From positions 5,111,180-5,175,179 of the forward strand of contig NC_034411.1 in assembly GCF_002078875.1 (NCBI RefSeq): 64,000 nucleotides of DNA, written 5' to 3'. A program made the position numbers and the translations under genes. Below the pieces are notes generated by a model. That model was given only the letters and a program-made list of their open reading frames with translations, was not told the origin of the DNA and ran no database searches. Below are positions 22,288-35,539 of the stretch, piece by piece. Positions within the stretch are counted from its first letter, which is position 1. Each line of letters begins with the position of its first letter. Source of the DNA: Numida meleagris. Taxonomy: Eukaryota; Chordata; Aves; Galliformes; Numididae.

Positions 22288-25200
22288 TGATGCATGTAAT
22301 AGGAAAAAGTAGGTATTTGACCAAAAAAGTTGCTAGACAAACAAAAAGGCAGAGGTGGTATAGCCCTTGCATGGTCCCCATGCCACAGTGTGCAGCCTCA
22401 GCCTCTCCGTGCCACGTGCAGGGAGATGTCTGTGCAAAGGCATGGCCATTGTGGGTGCGTAGTTGGCCGTGAGCTCTGGCCAACCATTATGTGGGTAAAA
22501 TGAAATCACTGCACGGATGGGAGTACGACATGATATAAATTCTCATAGTTCTGCCATCGTGAACGACCAGGCATCTGGCTTTAGCTATCTTTATTTTATC
22601 TTGTTGCGGTGATAAAAGATTGTTTTGCTCTTACCTAAAGAGGAAGGTTGTAAGGAAACCATTTCTCAGTAAGTGACCAGCTAGGGGAAGTGTAAAATTA
22701 TTATGGCAGAATTTGGGAAGAAGACAGATACAACCTGGTGGAGGAAGTCAAACCAACATTATTCAAACTGAAGGACAAAAACAAAAGAAAAACAAGAAAA
22801 TACTGTGTCTTTAACTGTTTCAAATAAAGCATAATTGTTTACCACGGCTTGATGAAACATTTCTTAGCAAGAAATTAGCTGCAAACTAATCCAACTTTGA
22901 AATACCATGGGCAGATAAATGCTTCTATGTGTATGCTAATTCCCTCTCCTAGTTCTGCAGCTAATTTTCCGTTTGTTAGGGAATTTACAGTGATGTGAAC
23001 TTTGAGGTGGATTTTAGAATGGCTAAAAGTACTCTAGCTGAGTGGACTTTGCTGTTGATAATGTATTCAGTCTCTATGTAATTACTGGAGTGATGTACAG
23101 CTTATTTCATAAAGACCAGATTTTACCCAGAAAGGAAGATTCTGACATTCTATATATTCATCTAATATTGATCTAGTGATACGGCCTTTCGATTTTTCTC
23201 TGGTGGCACAAATACCAGACACTCAAGTTCAGATTACTTGTGCAAAAGGAATGTTATCTAGCAAAGCATCATTAGGTTAATTTAACTGAACTCTACTATC
23301 TTTCAAATCCGCTGCTGAGAGTGGATTATAAATCACATTTTTGCACCAATCCAGTGAGGATTTGAGTTGTTACAGATCTAGGGCTGCTTAATTCACTTTA
23401 TAATGATTTAAGCTATTTGCTCTAGGAGTGCTGGATTAATTCCCTTGTCTGTCCAAGGGGCAGGTGGCTGCTGTGTATGGAGGGGCATGCTGAAGGCACA
23501 CACTTAGATGCTTGTGACAATATTCCTTTCAGCAGTCGTTACTCTTTTGTTCTGAAGTATGGAGTCATTTTTTTCCCTGTCCCCAGCTCTGTTTACTCTC
23601 CATCTCTGGAGCTGGGATTCTGTAGCTCCAACCACAGCAGCAGAAATTTTCACTCTGGATATCTATGCATTCCCTAAATGCATAACGGAGAAGGGAGATA
23701 TCACATGAGCATGACTTTGCACCTCTTTTTGAGGAGAGGGGCATGGGAGATGCAGGACTTCTGTGGCCTACTGAGACAAAATGGGTAAACAAGGCTTAAT
23801 TTTTTTCTTGGAGTAGAATGTGCTTTTCACACCTTTCCTGCTAAAAACGTTCTCTCTGTACTTGTCAAAATTTTCTCTAATGAGCCTTCTTTGTCATTCA
23901 CCAGCCACTAAAGAGAGGTGATACCAAACAGCAGTTAATCGATTACTATTTTTCTTTTCCTTTTAATACTATGCACATAAATTAGAACTGAAAGCAACCT
24001 CTGAGGACGTTTTGAACTCTTCTCTGGGACTGTTTATTCATGCAGAGGCATTTGTGTCCTGCTGTGATTCCCATCGTTGGAGGCAGAAAGGTTTTGGTGC
24101 TGTTGTGCCCGTGTACATTCTTGTTCCTGCCTTTAGGCAATTACATCCTGCTTCTGGGCCATTCAGATCAGTGAGGGGGGGAAAAAAAAGGAAAAAAAGA
24201 TGGTGTGAAAAAAGAAAGCGTTGAAATTTTAAAATTTGCAGTAGGCATTGGTCACGACCAGCAGTGCTCATATCTGTAGTGCTTCTGTAATGTGTGGATG
24301 TTCTAGGTGGTAGCTTTGTATGCGAATGAAATAATGAAGATTTGTCCTGCTCGTGGGTTTCATGTGTTTCACAAAAAATAGCTTGGTATTCCAGGAGGAA
24401 AAAATGACCATGAGAGAAACTACCCATGGATGATTTCCTTGCTGGTTAGGAGCTATTGACTCTGCACCTGTTCAAGATAAAAACAAACAACAAAAAAACC
24501 ATCACCCAGAATGGCAGGACACAGCTGCACAAACTGAGCAGGAGCCAAGAGCCATTCATTCATACCAGCATTAAGAAGCTTAGCAAGCAATATAGATTTT
24601 CGAGTCCACATGACTGATCGTGAGCTGTTCTGAAAAGCCTCAAGTCTAGTGATTTCAGCAATGCTGTGGGGAGTGAAGGCTACTTGAAGGTCTACCCTAA
24701 TGAACAAATCAAGCCTGGAGCAAAGTAAGATGTATAATTCATTCAATTAAGAAGCAGTAGATTACTGGAAGTCAGAAGAGAAGAATACAAAGTGCAATTG
24801 GGTTTTACAAGATCCAATATAATAGACATAGTTGGTAGGGAGGGGAAATGGAGGAAAAAAAAACCAGCACTAAAAAACCCTACAGATTTTTGGTGCTTGT
24901 AGAGAGTACAGAAGTATTTATTGTGGCTCAAATAAGCAACATAAAAATGGTAGACAGGATTGTGGGAACAGATGTATTTGCAATAGGGAACTGAGGGGGG
25001 AAATAGATAGTTACCTACATAAAATAAGGAAGAGAACGTCAGCAGTGCTCACTGATGGCAAATTTTGGTTGCTTCTCAAAAGGAAATGAATGTGGGTGGG
25101 CAAGAGGAAACTAAAAAAAATTTTTGAAATAGGTCCTGAGTAAGAACAGTATGCTTTTGACATGAGTAGGTATTGGTGATAGCAAGCCCTGGTATGCTAG

Positions 25201-25419
25201 AAGAATTAGCTAAACCTGAAAGCCTTGCAGCTGTAGCAAGCGGAGAAGGAAGGGAGAAGACAATGTGAATGTGTTACTTACCTTTGAAACAAGAAAAAAA
25301 CCCAGTAAGTCTAGAAAGAAATGCAAAAATAGATAAAAACAAATAAAACCTTATTCAAATTGTTTTAAATGTGAATCGTGTCATAGGATTTACAAGTGCT
25401 GGAGGCATTATGAATGAGA
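22288..25419. other. Intronic sequence, nothing recognised
   Basis: Mixed AT-rich sequence without recognised repeats or exons. The stretch at about 24450-25400 has many A-runs and could be the heavily decayed 5' part of the CR1 remnant that follows, but no block could be matched. Confidence 0.35.
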
Positions 25420-25620
25420 AGTTCAGATGAACGGCAATGTATCAAGTTGGACAGAAGTGTGCAAGGTGACTCGGGGTGCACCGCTAAGCACAGTTTAATT
25501 TAACATCTTTATTAATGCTTTTTGAAGAGTACATAAACAGCTCATTAATTACATTTACAAATGATGCTACCTTAGGCAGCGTTGCAAACACTAGAAAAGG
25601 ACAGAGATATATGATGACAA
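25420..25620 (+). pseudogene. Decayed CR1 LINE reverse-transcriptase remnant
   Basis: Across shifting + frames the translation follows the CR1 RT order: NGNVSSWTEV (compare ING..S.W.PV), a degraded GVPQGSVLGPVLF stretch, FNIFIN (seen intact), then LITFTNDATLGSVANTRKGQ against the family's L.KFADDTKLGGSV. The catalytic ADD triplet has become NDA, and at least one frameshift and several stops interrupt the coding. Known: CR1 ORF2 carries endonuclease and RT domains. This copy is old and inactive. Its limits are uncertain and may extend to about 25850. Confidence 0.7.
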
Positions 25621-28595
25621 TTGATTACAGAGAGAGTGCGAGCAGAGCCTCATCTAGCATCCTCTACAGCACCAGACGGGAAACTGCCTTCACTTCAGTG
25701 GGAGATAGGTCAGAACCAGAACTGACAGCTACAGAGGAGCTCAGAATAGGAAAAGTCGTGATAGCATATGGTGGGGAAGAATAACCCAGTTCACAGACAG
25801 TCAAAGGGAGAAGAGTACTGGAAAACTAGCTTAATGAGGAAATGGTCTTGAATAATAAGCGTCAAATTAGATACACTTAGAGTGATTTGTTTTGTTTTGC
25901 TATTATATATTATTGAGCTGCCTGCAGAGAAATGATGGATGCCGCAGATGTGGTAGTTTTTGTTCCAAGTGGGCTGGGGAGACCAGGAATAAGATTACGA
26001 ATAGCTCAGAACTAACTTACGCGTGTATATGTGTGTATAAATGTATTTACATCTGAGGAAGAGAACCTTGCCTTGATCTTGATATACTTTGCAAATTGTT
26101 AAATGCAGTGTTATGACAGAGGGGAGAGAGAAGAATCTCATTGTGTGTGTGGCACAATGACAACTTACTGGTTTAGCTGATGCTAGTTGGCATTGTGTTT
26201 GCATCCAAGATTTCCAGGCATTGATCAGAGCAACTCTGCTAACTCTTGGGGGAGCACTGAAATCTCATTGGAAAATGTTGGTATCTGTATGTAAAAGAAA
26301 AAACCTGCGATGGGTGATAGCAGAAATGAGATGAGGGAATATAATGAAATGCCAGCGTGATTGCCAAAGTTCATAATTCACCAGCAGTCCAGCTATGGGC
26401 AAGAATTTGCATAGCCATTATGGCAGAGGAGCATGAGGATCAAATTTGATCGTCCATGGAATTGTTGAGAGAGAAATCAAACAACCCCTGACATTTGTCT
26501 CCTGCCTCTTTTATGTTCCATGTGATATTTCCAGCATCACATCAGCTATTTTCAGTCTCTATTAGGTCAGCTATTCCATTGAGCTTTTTGGTTACCAAAG
26601 TGTTTGTACTTATGATCTACTAGTCGCAAAACCATACATTGCTTTTCCATCTGCGCCTGTTGGTGTAGCTGTGCCCACTGTAGGATACTTGTGCAGTTCT
26701 CTGTTTATGTGCTTGTTGGTGATGAATGAACCTTTTGTACTGGATGAGTCCAGTGTGTATAAACCCTCTGGTGAAGAGGATACTTACAGCATTGTTTCCG
26801 TGTATCTCCACTTCAGTTATTACAATTCAGTGGGGAAAAATACTTAAGGTCATACAAGGAGTTTATTTTAGAATAAAATAGTTTGTATGTATGCAAATTG
26901 TTATTGAAATGTACAGAATAATTTCCTGATAATGTCCATACCTTCTTATTGTTGGTCTGTCTAATGCATTAGTAGCAGATGCTGTCTTGCATCGATTGTG
27001 TCTCCACTGTCTGATTCACTGGGAAGATGTTACAGGCACCAAATCTTCACTGAAAGGAGCAGAGGTAAAAATACTCCAGTAGATGACTTTTCCATTGCCT
27101 GTATCTATTTCCTAAGTAAGAATCTTGCAGGCCAATTAGCTACTGGCTTATTGGGCAGACCAGGGGAGCTGTAACCACTGTTTTCAAGGATTAAATTGGC
27201 CTGATGTGTACGCATTGTTTGAGATTATTTACTTGACATGTTCTGACTTTGCTGGAGGTCCTCCTGCTCTGCTGAGCTTTGCGTATGCTGCTTCGAAGCC
27301 ATTCAGTGTCCTGGAACTGTCCTTTCCATGGAGCGCTCCCCCGCCATGTACTTCATTCCGGCTTTGCTTGTGGTCGAAAAACTTTAGTCGAGGTTGGTGG
27401 AAGCTGTAGTTAAACGCTTGCTCAGCTACACGGAGAACTAAAAATGAAATAATGCTGTGGATTATTGAGGTTGGGAACAATCAAATTATCTCATCGTGTT
27501 TGCAGAAAAAGGTAGTGCTGGTCCTCAGCAGAAGGCAGGAGGCCTCCTCTGCCCCAGTGCCAAAACAGAGGAACTGTGCTGTGGGCTGTAGCTCTACAGA
27601 ACTGGGACCAGCAGTGCAGTTTTCAGGATCGCTTCCTGTTGGCAGGGGTGAACTGTAAAGCTTTAACAAGAAGTAGACCACACTCTCTGGCCTCTTCCTA
27701 AGGGGAGAATTATGGCTAGCATGGGAGTGAGAGGAAATCCTCAAAGAATGCGACGTCATGAGCTGCCAGAAGAGACCTGCGTGCCACCAGCAAGTCTACT
27801 GACAGGGCTAAAGACAAAATACAGATGTTTTTCTAGTAGATCCCTAGAGTCAAATTGGGAAGAGTTCAGCCTTGCTAGATTAGTGTGCTCTTGCATAAAG
27901 GAAGAAAGCACCACCCAAAATCCAGAATGTCCCCATTCTCTTTGTACTAACATGTTTGTACAGAAACACAACCTATTAATTATTTAGAAGAGTGCATAAA
28001 AGCACATTAAGAAAGGTACCTGTCATTTATCAGTTCATAGTGCTGCAAGAATAACCAAATTATCTTTTCAGTTGCCTTGCATATTTCTCCCCATCTGTAA
28101 TCAATGATTTTTGTAAATACTTTGCAGTTATGTGGTAATATTCTTGGTATTTGTATTTACTGTAGCAAGGAAGTTGTCCTTCTGGTAAGGGTGCACTGTG
28201 TCTTTGAGCATCTTTTCAGTGGAGACGTGTAGCCACTGTAATGTCAAAATCTCCTGCCATAACCCATAGACTTAAAGTTTGAATGTCAGTTTTGAACCTT
28301 GAGCATTCTCAGCCCCTCTTTCTGTAAACTATAAAATTAATCAAATAGGAATTGTACGTGAATTGTTAGAAGGTACTTGGAATGGTGTGCTGTAAAGTGT
28401 CATTCAAACAGACTGTTCTACAGCGTTGTCTGTACCTGTCTGCTCTCATGATGCGGAGTTATATTTTAGGGATAAGTCAAGTTTTTCCTTTCTTATTATA
28501 AGGAAACTTACCTCCTGCCGAGTGTGTTACCATGGCAGTAAGTTTAGTTTGAAATTTTTAAGGTTGATTTTATTCTGTTTGTTTTTTCTGTTATA
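25621..28595. other. Intronic sequence, nothing firm
   Basis: Just downstream of the RT remnant the sequence may still be decayed CR1. A short TG-rich tract lies at about 26020-26050. No exon was recognised. Confidence 0.35.
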
Positions 28596-29131
28596 CAAGA
28601 CCTGCTCTGAAAGCCTCCTATGTCATTATGCTGGCCTGTGACGTCAGAGGCGGATGTTGGTGGGATGGCAGTAGAGGCTGAACCTTCCCACTGATATTCC
28701 ATTCCATTTTGTTGCTGTGTGACAGATGGCAGCAGAGGGGCACTCTGACAGAGTGGTGTCTGACATGGACACGTGTGTGAAGCAAAGGTGTGTCATTGAA
28801 TTCCTCCACTTTGAAAAAATGGCACCCACTGCTTGCTGACCATTTATGGAGACCAAGCAATGGCTGTGAGCACAGTGAGGTGGTGGGTGGTGCGTATCAG
28901 AAGTGGTGATAGTGACAGTAGGTCACCTCCACTGGTGCTGGTTTTTGCAAGCGAGCCATACAGGCTCTTGTTCATTACTGGTGATAATGCATCACTAATG
29001 GTGGTCACTATGTTAAAAATAGTGTTTTGTAGCTGAGAATTTGCTGTATGAAATAGCGTTACTGTTTTCTTTGCATCTGTTGTAGTTTCTATGGAATTTA
29101 ATAGGAGGCATTACTTCCGTGACAACCTACA
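28596..29131 (+). mobile_element. Non-autonomous mariner (Galluhop/Mariner1_GG type), copy 1
   Basis: The ends are imperfect inverted repeats: the left end includes TGCTCTGAAAG and CCTCCTAT, and the right end includes AATAGGAGGCATTACTTC. Both are flanked by TA, the mariner target duplication. Between them is a transposase with its middle removed. A helix-turn-helix start (KQRCVIEFLHFEKMAPT) is followed within about 150 bp by the transposase C-terminus, QALVHYW, two stops, then CITNGGHYVK. A full mariner transposase has about 340 residues, so this 536-bp copy cannot encode one. The left end has lost five bases of the family's AAGTAATG. Orientation is opposite to the two other copies. Confidence 0.88.
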
Positions 29132-29849
29132 TAGATTCGTATTTGTCAAGCAGAAGACCTGTTTTGGAGGAAAACTTCTGCAGCATCATGAATCCACTTT
29201 TTTAATACTTGTTTAACATGTAAGCCACAATAAGACAAATCCTCATTTTCAAACAGCCAAGACCTCTTCCTTTTTTATTTACTTTTTTTCTCCTCTTAGA
29301 TATTTTTTCAGGTAATATCTCTAGTTACTGAAGCTGCTGCACCGATTTTTAACTGGCCATAATAACCAGTTCTGCTTTATTCATCTGCATCAGTTCAGGG
29401 TGTTGTGATCTTTTCTTTTGAATGTAGGAATTGCTACAGCTGGTCATAGCTTAGTTAAGCCCAAGTGAATCTGCTCTGTTCCACCTTCTCCCAACCATTT
29501 GTACCGAAATGATCTTGGCAGATTTGAGAAGCAGGATTGTGATTCAGTAAGGATTTTGCTAAATGAGGTGGAATTCAGTTCAGTAAGATCAAGCGTTATT
29601 TGTCACACCTAAACAGAAAGACTTATTCAGCCAAGAAGGGTTACGGAATGACTGTAGCCCTAGGCAGAGGTTCCTCAGAAAATAAACTGGAGTTTGTAGC
29701 GCATCATGTGTTGCAAGTGAATAATGCTGTGGGGAAAAGCAAGAGAGGAGCAGCTGTGGTGTGAGACTTAAATGAGTGAGACTTAGTAGGGTCTCTAGGT
29801 ACTCCACTGTAGTAAACTGAACTGGCATGCCCAGTTTTTCAGCCAGGGA
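29132..29849. other. Intronic sequence between mariner copy 1 and an old CR1
   Basis: AT-rich with pyrimidine tracts. The last ~200 bp may already be decayed CR1, but the match is too weak to call. Confidence 0.4.
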
Positions 29850-30168
29850 TGATTAGGGAGCGGAAAAAAAATATCAAAAATAGCAAAAGAATGTATAGTC
29901 TAGAGAATAAAGTCTAAAGGTGAGAAGACAGATAAAAAAAAAAAAAAATGCATAAAACGCTACGGAAAAGTTTAAAAGCTAATGATTATCTGTCCTAGGG
30001 ATAGGACAAGAAGTAACAGTCTGAATTTGTAGGAATGGAGTTTTAGATTGGAAATTGAGTAATCGTGAAGCACTGGCAAAGTTGTTTAAGGAAGTTATGG
30101 CTCCATCAGTGGCTGTTATGAAGAGTAAGCTAGATAAATATATTCTGCAAGAAGTTTCTACTTGGAAG
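29850..30168 (+). mobile_element. Old, diverged CR1-type LINE 3' region
   Basis: Several blocks keep the CR1 order despite heavy divergence: 'tagtctagagaataaagtct' with 'ggtgagaagac', then 'gataggacaagaagtaacag', then 'gcactggcaaagttg', 'gttatggctccatcagtgg' and 'taagctagataaatat'. An A-run of about 15 interrupts it at 29935-29950. The divergence suggests an ancestral avian or amniote CR1 subfamily, older than the other copies here. Confidence 0.65.
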
Positions 30169-33100
30169 GGATGAATCTAAGATTCCTTACACTCTTGCAT
30201 GATTTCTAGTAGAGCTGAGTCTTGCCAAATGCATGTATCAGAGCTGGGGTTGCCATCACTTGCAACTGTGTATAGTGTCTTTGGGTCTGAGATGGAAGAG
30301 GGACTGATGATTTGAAGTGATCCCTGGGGTTTGAAGGGTGACCTGTCATGTTCTAGATGTGTTGGATTCTAGATGGGTCAAAGTAAAGGACTGCATTTTG
30401 GTGCATGTTGATGTTCTCTAACTACAACCTACCTTTGCTGGTAAATAGAAAGGAATCACAGACCTCTGTCTTTGAAAGTGTTCTGCTTTGAACCTGCTCA
30501 AATGATCTGTGATCATCCAGACATCTTACGGAGCAGTGTGTCTGGCTGGGCTGAAGGTCTGTTGCTCTAACAAGAGGTCTCTATGTTGGCAATCTTAAAC
30601 TATTTATTTGAACCCAAGTTCTTAATGGATTAACCACCGTTAAAAGCAAAAAGAATGAGCTCCAGCAGCAAGGCTGTTGCAGCCTCATGGAAATCAGCAG
30701 ATAACCTAGCCCATATAATCTGGTGTACAACACAGAATAAGAAGGGTCAGTTTATGTTGTAAGCCAGCAGAATTCCTTAAAAACAGCTAGGTTTGATGCT
30801 CTTATATTAGTGCTGTTCTGTTCACACAATTGCACAAATTTTTTCTTTGTTTCCTTGCCAATTTGTTTCTTCTGTCGTGCTAGTGGAAATGGTTTTCCTG
30901 TTGAGATAAATGCCTTTGATTTATGCAACTCCTGCTATCCGTCTACCCTTTTCCCTCACCGTGTAGGGTTTTCTACAGACACCAAGAAGATAACTAGCTT
31001 AGGGCGTGCATATAGTGCATGTAATAACACTGGGGCTTGTGTACACTTTTTTGAAAAATAATACACTTAAATGCTGCTTCTGCCATTGCACGGTTGGTTA
31101 TACATTCAGTATACGTTTCCTCAGAAGAAGCAGATTTGTTTTATTGCAACACTGCTTTAATAAGAAGGCTGCATTATGAGGAAGTCGTGATTGTCCATTT
31201 TGGTGTTCCATGATGATGTAGCTGCTCTATAATGTGGTGATTTTGTGATGGAGAAGAGGGAGAAGGGTTATTTTGCTTTGGTTTAATGAAACACCGAATA
31301 CACATCTCAAACTGAACTTGAGGAATAAAAACAAAATGGCTTGTCAAGGAGTATATTTTGTAAGCTTGCATGTGTCATGGGTTTAAACTGTGATAATTCA
31401 CCCTTCACCCCGTGGAAATCGTGTGTGCTTAAAAGATTGGAGCTTTCTAGAAGCGTGGCTGTGTGCTTGATAATGACCTGTCTCATTAAGGAAGGGCAAA
31501 GTGCAAATCTGTTAGGCAGTGGACCAGGACGCTAGATTCCGGAGACAGCTCATAAAACCTAGGGATTGCTGGAAAGTGTATAACGAGGTGCAGGGATGAT
31601 AATAATTTGTTTGTCCAGAGGAAATTGTACTGGAAAAATCTTCATTTTGATTGAAAAAGTTAAAAAAAAAATATATAATAATAAAGTAGAAAAGAGGCGA
31701 ACTTGTTTGCATGCAAACCTCAGCTGTCTGGGATCAAGACGTTTGTCCTCACTTGAATAGCAGGTTCTTCTAATGTAAATTCATAGAATGAGCTGACGGC
31801 ATGTAAGAAGTCTTAACAAAGCCCATAGCTGTGGCCATCAGACTGTACAGAGCCATCATTTCGCTCCTCTCCATTGACAGGGTAGGCATCACCTTCTTTG
31901 CAGTCTGTAGGCTTCTTCAGAGGGCTCGTATTTTCTGTAAAAGGACATTCTGAAGGTGTAGACCCTGGTAAGACTCATGAGATTCACAGAAAGATCGGTA
32001 ATAGTAATAGTTGCAAGAGGGTCAAATTCTTTGAAACAGACCGCAGTGAGACTCTCCCGCAGAAACGCAGGGGAAATAAAAATTGCTTATTCACAGGCTT
32101 TCCTGCCGCAGGTACCCTCTGTGATGCCTGCAGATAGTGACTTGCCACTATTGGTTTTTTTTTCTTCTCACCGTAATGACGAGGAAAAGAATGTGTGATG
32201 TTGCGTTTCAGCACTGCGTGCTGCTCGCAAGGTTCCCGTCACTTGGCATTTTTCATCTGGTAACTCTGAGACTCTTCTGTGTAGGCCATGTGTTGTTTTA
32301 TTTAAACATTGCTTTCACTTGTCTATAATGTAATATTCCTATCTGCTTTTTTCCCCAAAGTCAGTCCATTTTTCAAATGGCATATTAAAAAAAATTGGAT
32401 TTTTTGGAACATTATGATATTTACATAGCTTACATAAAGTAAAGAACTGAAAAATTAAGTGGAAATTGTTTTATCTATCAGATGGGCAATACTTGTCTAG
32501 GTTAAAAATACGTATTATATTCAAGCATAATATCTGTTTGAAATTAAAATATAAACATACTGGGAATTAGAGCTTAAAAAAAAAATAAACAGAAGGGGCA
32601 TTCTTTTGTGAGCCTTATTTGCCAACTCATTACATGTGCTTTCCCCGTATGGCTAATACTCACTTGGAGCTACATACGTTGTACAGAAATGAGATAATTT
32701 CATACCTACCTATAAAGAAATAACTATAATCAGTAGTTGGCTGAAAAAATTATTCTCTTACCTGAGAGTTTTTTTAATAGCTGTGATGATGTCACATTAC
32801 CTTTTAAAGCCTTTGCGGTGTAAAACCAGTGCAATTTGAGTAATCTAAGAGAAGTCATACGCCTGATGCATCGTATTGTATTCTGATGGAACGTCCATGT
32901 ATGTAGTTGTTTGCACCCAAGCATAAAGGGCATGAAGTCTGTACTGAAGTGAATGGTTGAAGTAGCCTTATTTTTAGTTTTTAAAGCTGAGTTATCAAAT
33001 CCTGGTGATGCCTGCCTGCCAATTAGGGTGTAGAGATTTGTCCTTACCTCCTGAAAGCAAATGGAACAATTTTAGTATTTATGGCAATGGAAACTATGAT

Positions 33101-34110
33101 GAAAAGATGGTGTTGTTGCATGATTTCCTGAGGCTTTCCTCTTCACTGCAAAGGGGAGAATTTTTTTTAATTGGGGTAATTACAGGTAAAGGAATTATTT
33201 TTGTCTTCTCTTTTGCTCCTAAAAGAAGTGATTACTTAAATGAAAACTATGAGTCTACTCTTCTATAGACTACAGCTCACTTGAGCTTTGAATAATAATT
33301 TTTAATAAGACAACTAATGCTCTCTTTGGATCTGAATATAGAAAATTATATTTCAGTTCATTTTCTAAGGAAAGAAGTCAGCTTATTGCTAGCTGTTTCA
33401 GGCTTGTTCGCTTTTTTGGGGTTATGAACTTTCTCTTGCATACACTGTGTGGGTAAATCTGTATTGTTTAAATCTCTGCCTGCATCACTGCACACAACTG
33501 TGCATTTCCAGAAGAGGAGCAGACGTGGTATGAGCAGAAATATCCTGGTAAGTAATGTGATTTGAATAAAAAGCGTGGATGGTGTTGGGGCGGAGTTATC
33601 CCTTAGCGTGTTCTCTTAGAACATTCTATCTTGCTACTGTGCTTTCATTAATATGGTGCAGTTCTTTCAACCACTGCTGTTTTTGTTTCCTGCAAAGAAA
33701 AGGAAAACTCCAAGCCCAACAAGTATTCACATCTATTACTTGTTGTTATTCCTTTTTTGAGGAATTCATCCCTCCTAGAGTACAGCGGAGACAGGCACAC
33801 TTTGTGCAGATCATTTTACTGCCATAGTTCTGATGGGACTGGTCCTCCCAGACTCTAAGTAGGTAATGCTGTTCTAATGCAGCCTCTCTGTGCTCTGTAT
33901 TTTCACCTGAGTCAGGCCAGCCCTGTAAATGTATCCCCTTGCGTTCTGATGTGTTGCAGCCAAAATGCTCCCTTGTTTACCATGTCCCTGAAGCTGAATG
34001 TGAAGGTGTTTGTGTAGTATGGAAAGCTTGTACCTGCATGCCTGCTGCAGATGGAAGATACATTGCTGTTTATGATTCTAGATTACCAAAATGGTTTGAT
34101 ACTGAGTTGG
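30169..34110. other. Intronic sequence, nothing recognised
   Basis: Unique-looking AT-rich DNA with short A and T runs, for example at 31660-31685. No exon, RNA gene or repeat family was recognised in either strand. Confidence 0.4.
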
Positions 34111-34470
34111 GCAATCACCAACAAGTGTCAGATTCTGCACCTGGGAAGGGGCAACCCTGGCACTGCTCACAGGTCGAGGGAAGGGCCTGTCCCACTGTGC
34201 TCGGCGCTGTGCGGCCTCACCTCCAGCACTGCACGCAGCTTCACGGGGAGTCACAATGTAAGAAGGACATAAAACTATCAGAGTGCCCAAAGGAGGGATA
34301 CGAAGGTGTATGAGGAGCAGCTGAGGTCCCTTGGTTTGCTCAGCCCAGAGCTGAGGAGAGGCCTCATGGCGGTTGCAGCTCCTCACAGGGAGTGGAGGGC
34401 AGGGGTTGGGGGTGCTGTGTGGGGCTCGGTAATCCTTGTGGGTGCCTTCCAGCTTGGGATATCCTATGAA
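34111..34470 (+). mobile_element. CR1 LINE copy with internal deletions (plus strand)
   Basis: Blocks of the CR1 3' half appear in order: 'agattctgcacctgggaagg', 'ggcaaccctggc', 'gtcccactgtgctc', 'gcggcctcacctccagcact', 'gaaggacataaaacta', 'tatgaggagcagctgagg', 'ggtttgctcagcc', 'gagaggcctcat', and the terminal 'gtgccttccagcttgggata' with 'tcctatga'. Segments normally lying between these blocks are missing, so this copy has suffered several deletions. Confidence 0.85.
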
Positions 34471-35539
34471 TAAATCTCCTTCTTCTGCTCAGTTCTCATT
34501 CATGTCCTTTCTAAGTCCTTGCCTGAGCAGCTTTGCCAACTGGATCACTTCGTATCACAATTTTGTTTCTTGAAACCAAAGGTGCGGAGGTGCAGAGTGT
34601 TTCTTCACACAGCTGCTACTCACAGGCATTCCTGTTTGACCTTTTCTTATCTATTCTCCCATTCTCAAATACACCAGGACAAAGTTCGGCAACAAGGACA
34701 AGATGAGGACAAACATAAGTCTTCAAACAGGCAATTTTTCTTTCTTCCCGCTGAATTAATGTCTCCCTTGCTTTCTAATTCCCTTGTTTACTTACTGTGG
34801 TACCATATTTGCTCTCTTTAACAGACGAGCACTGTGTTCGAAACATCGTATTATTTCTTACTGCAGTCTTGAGTCATTATGTGCGTTATTGCCTGTCGCT
34901 TTGCAGTATTTACATGCTGCCCTTCTTTGATCCCTCACGATGTGTTTTATAATGTTAAATTCTGTAGAATATTTATTTATCCATTTCCTGAATCTCTCTC
35001 CATCTCCCTTTTGTTCTGTATTTTCACGTATTTTCATTATTACCCCTGTTTAATCCTCAGCAGAATTATGAAGGGGCTTTGACAGTCAAAGATGCTGAGT
35101 TGAACCAGAGCACTGCATTATATAGAAGTAAAGGTGTATCCAATCCTAACTAAACCAGTGGATGCATAAAGATTTTATTTATCTCATGCATGTTTTTCTC
35201 CTTGATCCCAGCACGGAGATGCCAACGAAGGTGTAGAAGCTAAATTTTTTGATGCAATATTAATACCTGAATGTTTATAATTCACCAATTTAGAACATGC
35301 AGCTCCCTCTGTTCTTAGGAAAGCAACCAAGCCTATAGTACTATATCTAGATATCAAAATTTAAAAAAAACAACAAATTTGCTACAAATAAAAAAGTAAA
35401 AATAGGAGTCATAAAAATTGTTTCATTTGCCCACTAATATTTGGCAGTCCAGTAAACACATTACTAAAAATTGCGATGTAGCAATGCTGTCTCATATGGG
35501 TTCATTCAAATAACTAAAGCTCCAGTGTGAAATGATGTA
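34471..35539. other. Intronic sequence, nothing recognised
   Basis: AT-rich DNA. A 12-bp perfect palindrome ATATCTAGATAT lies at 35343-35354. There are no exons or repeats of known family. Confidence 0.4.

Noticed and set aside
28618..28860. Minus-strand frame in mariner copy 1
   Set aside because: Antisense to the transposase start; not a separate gene.
31775..31860. 'attcatagaatga' as a minus-strand CR1 terminus
   Set aside because: The sequence after it does not continue into any CR1 block, so the short match is probably chance.
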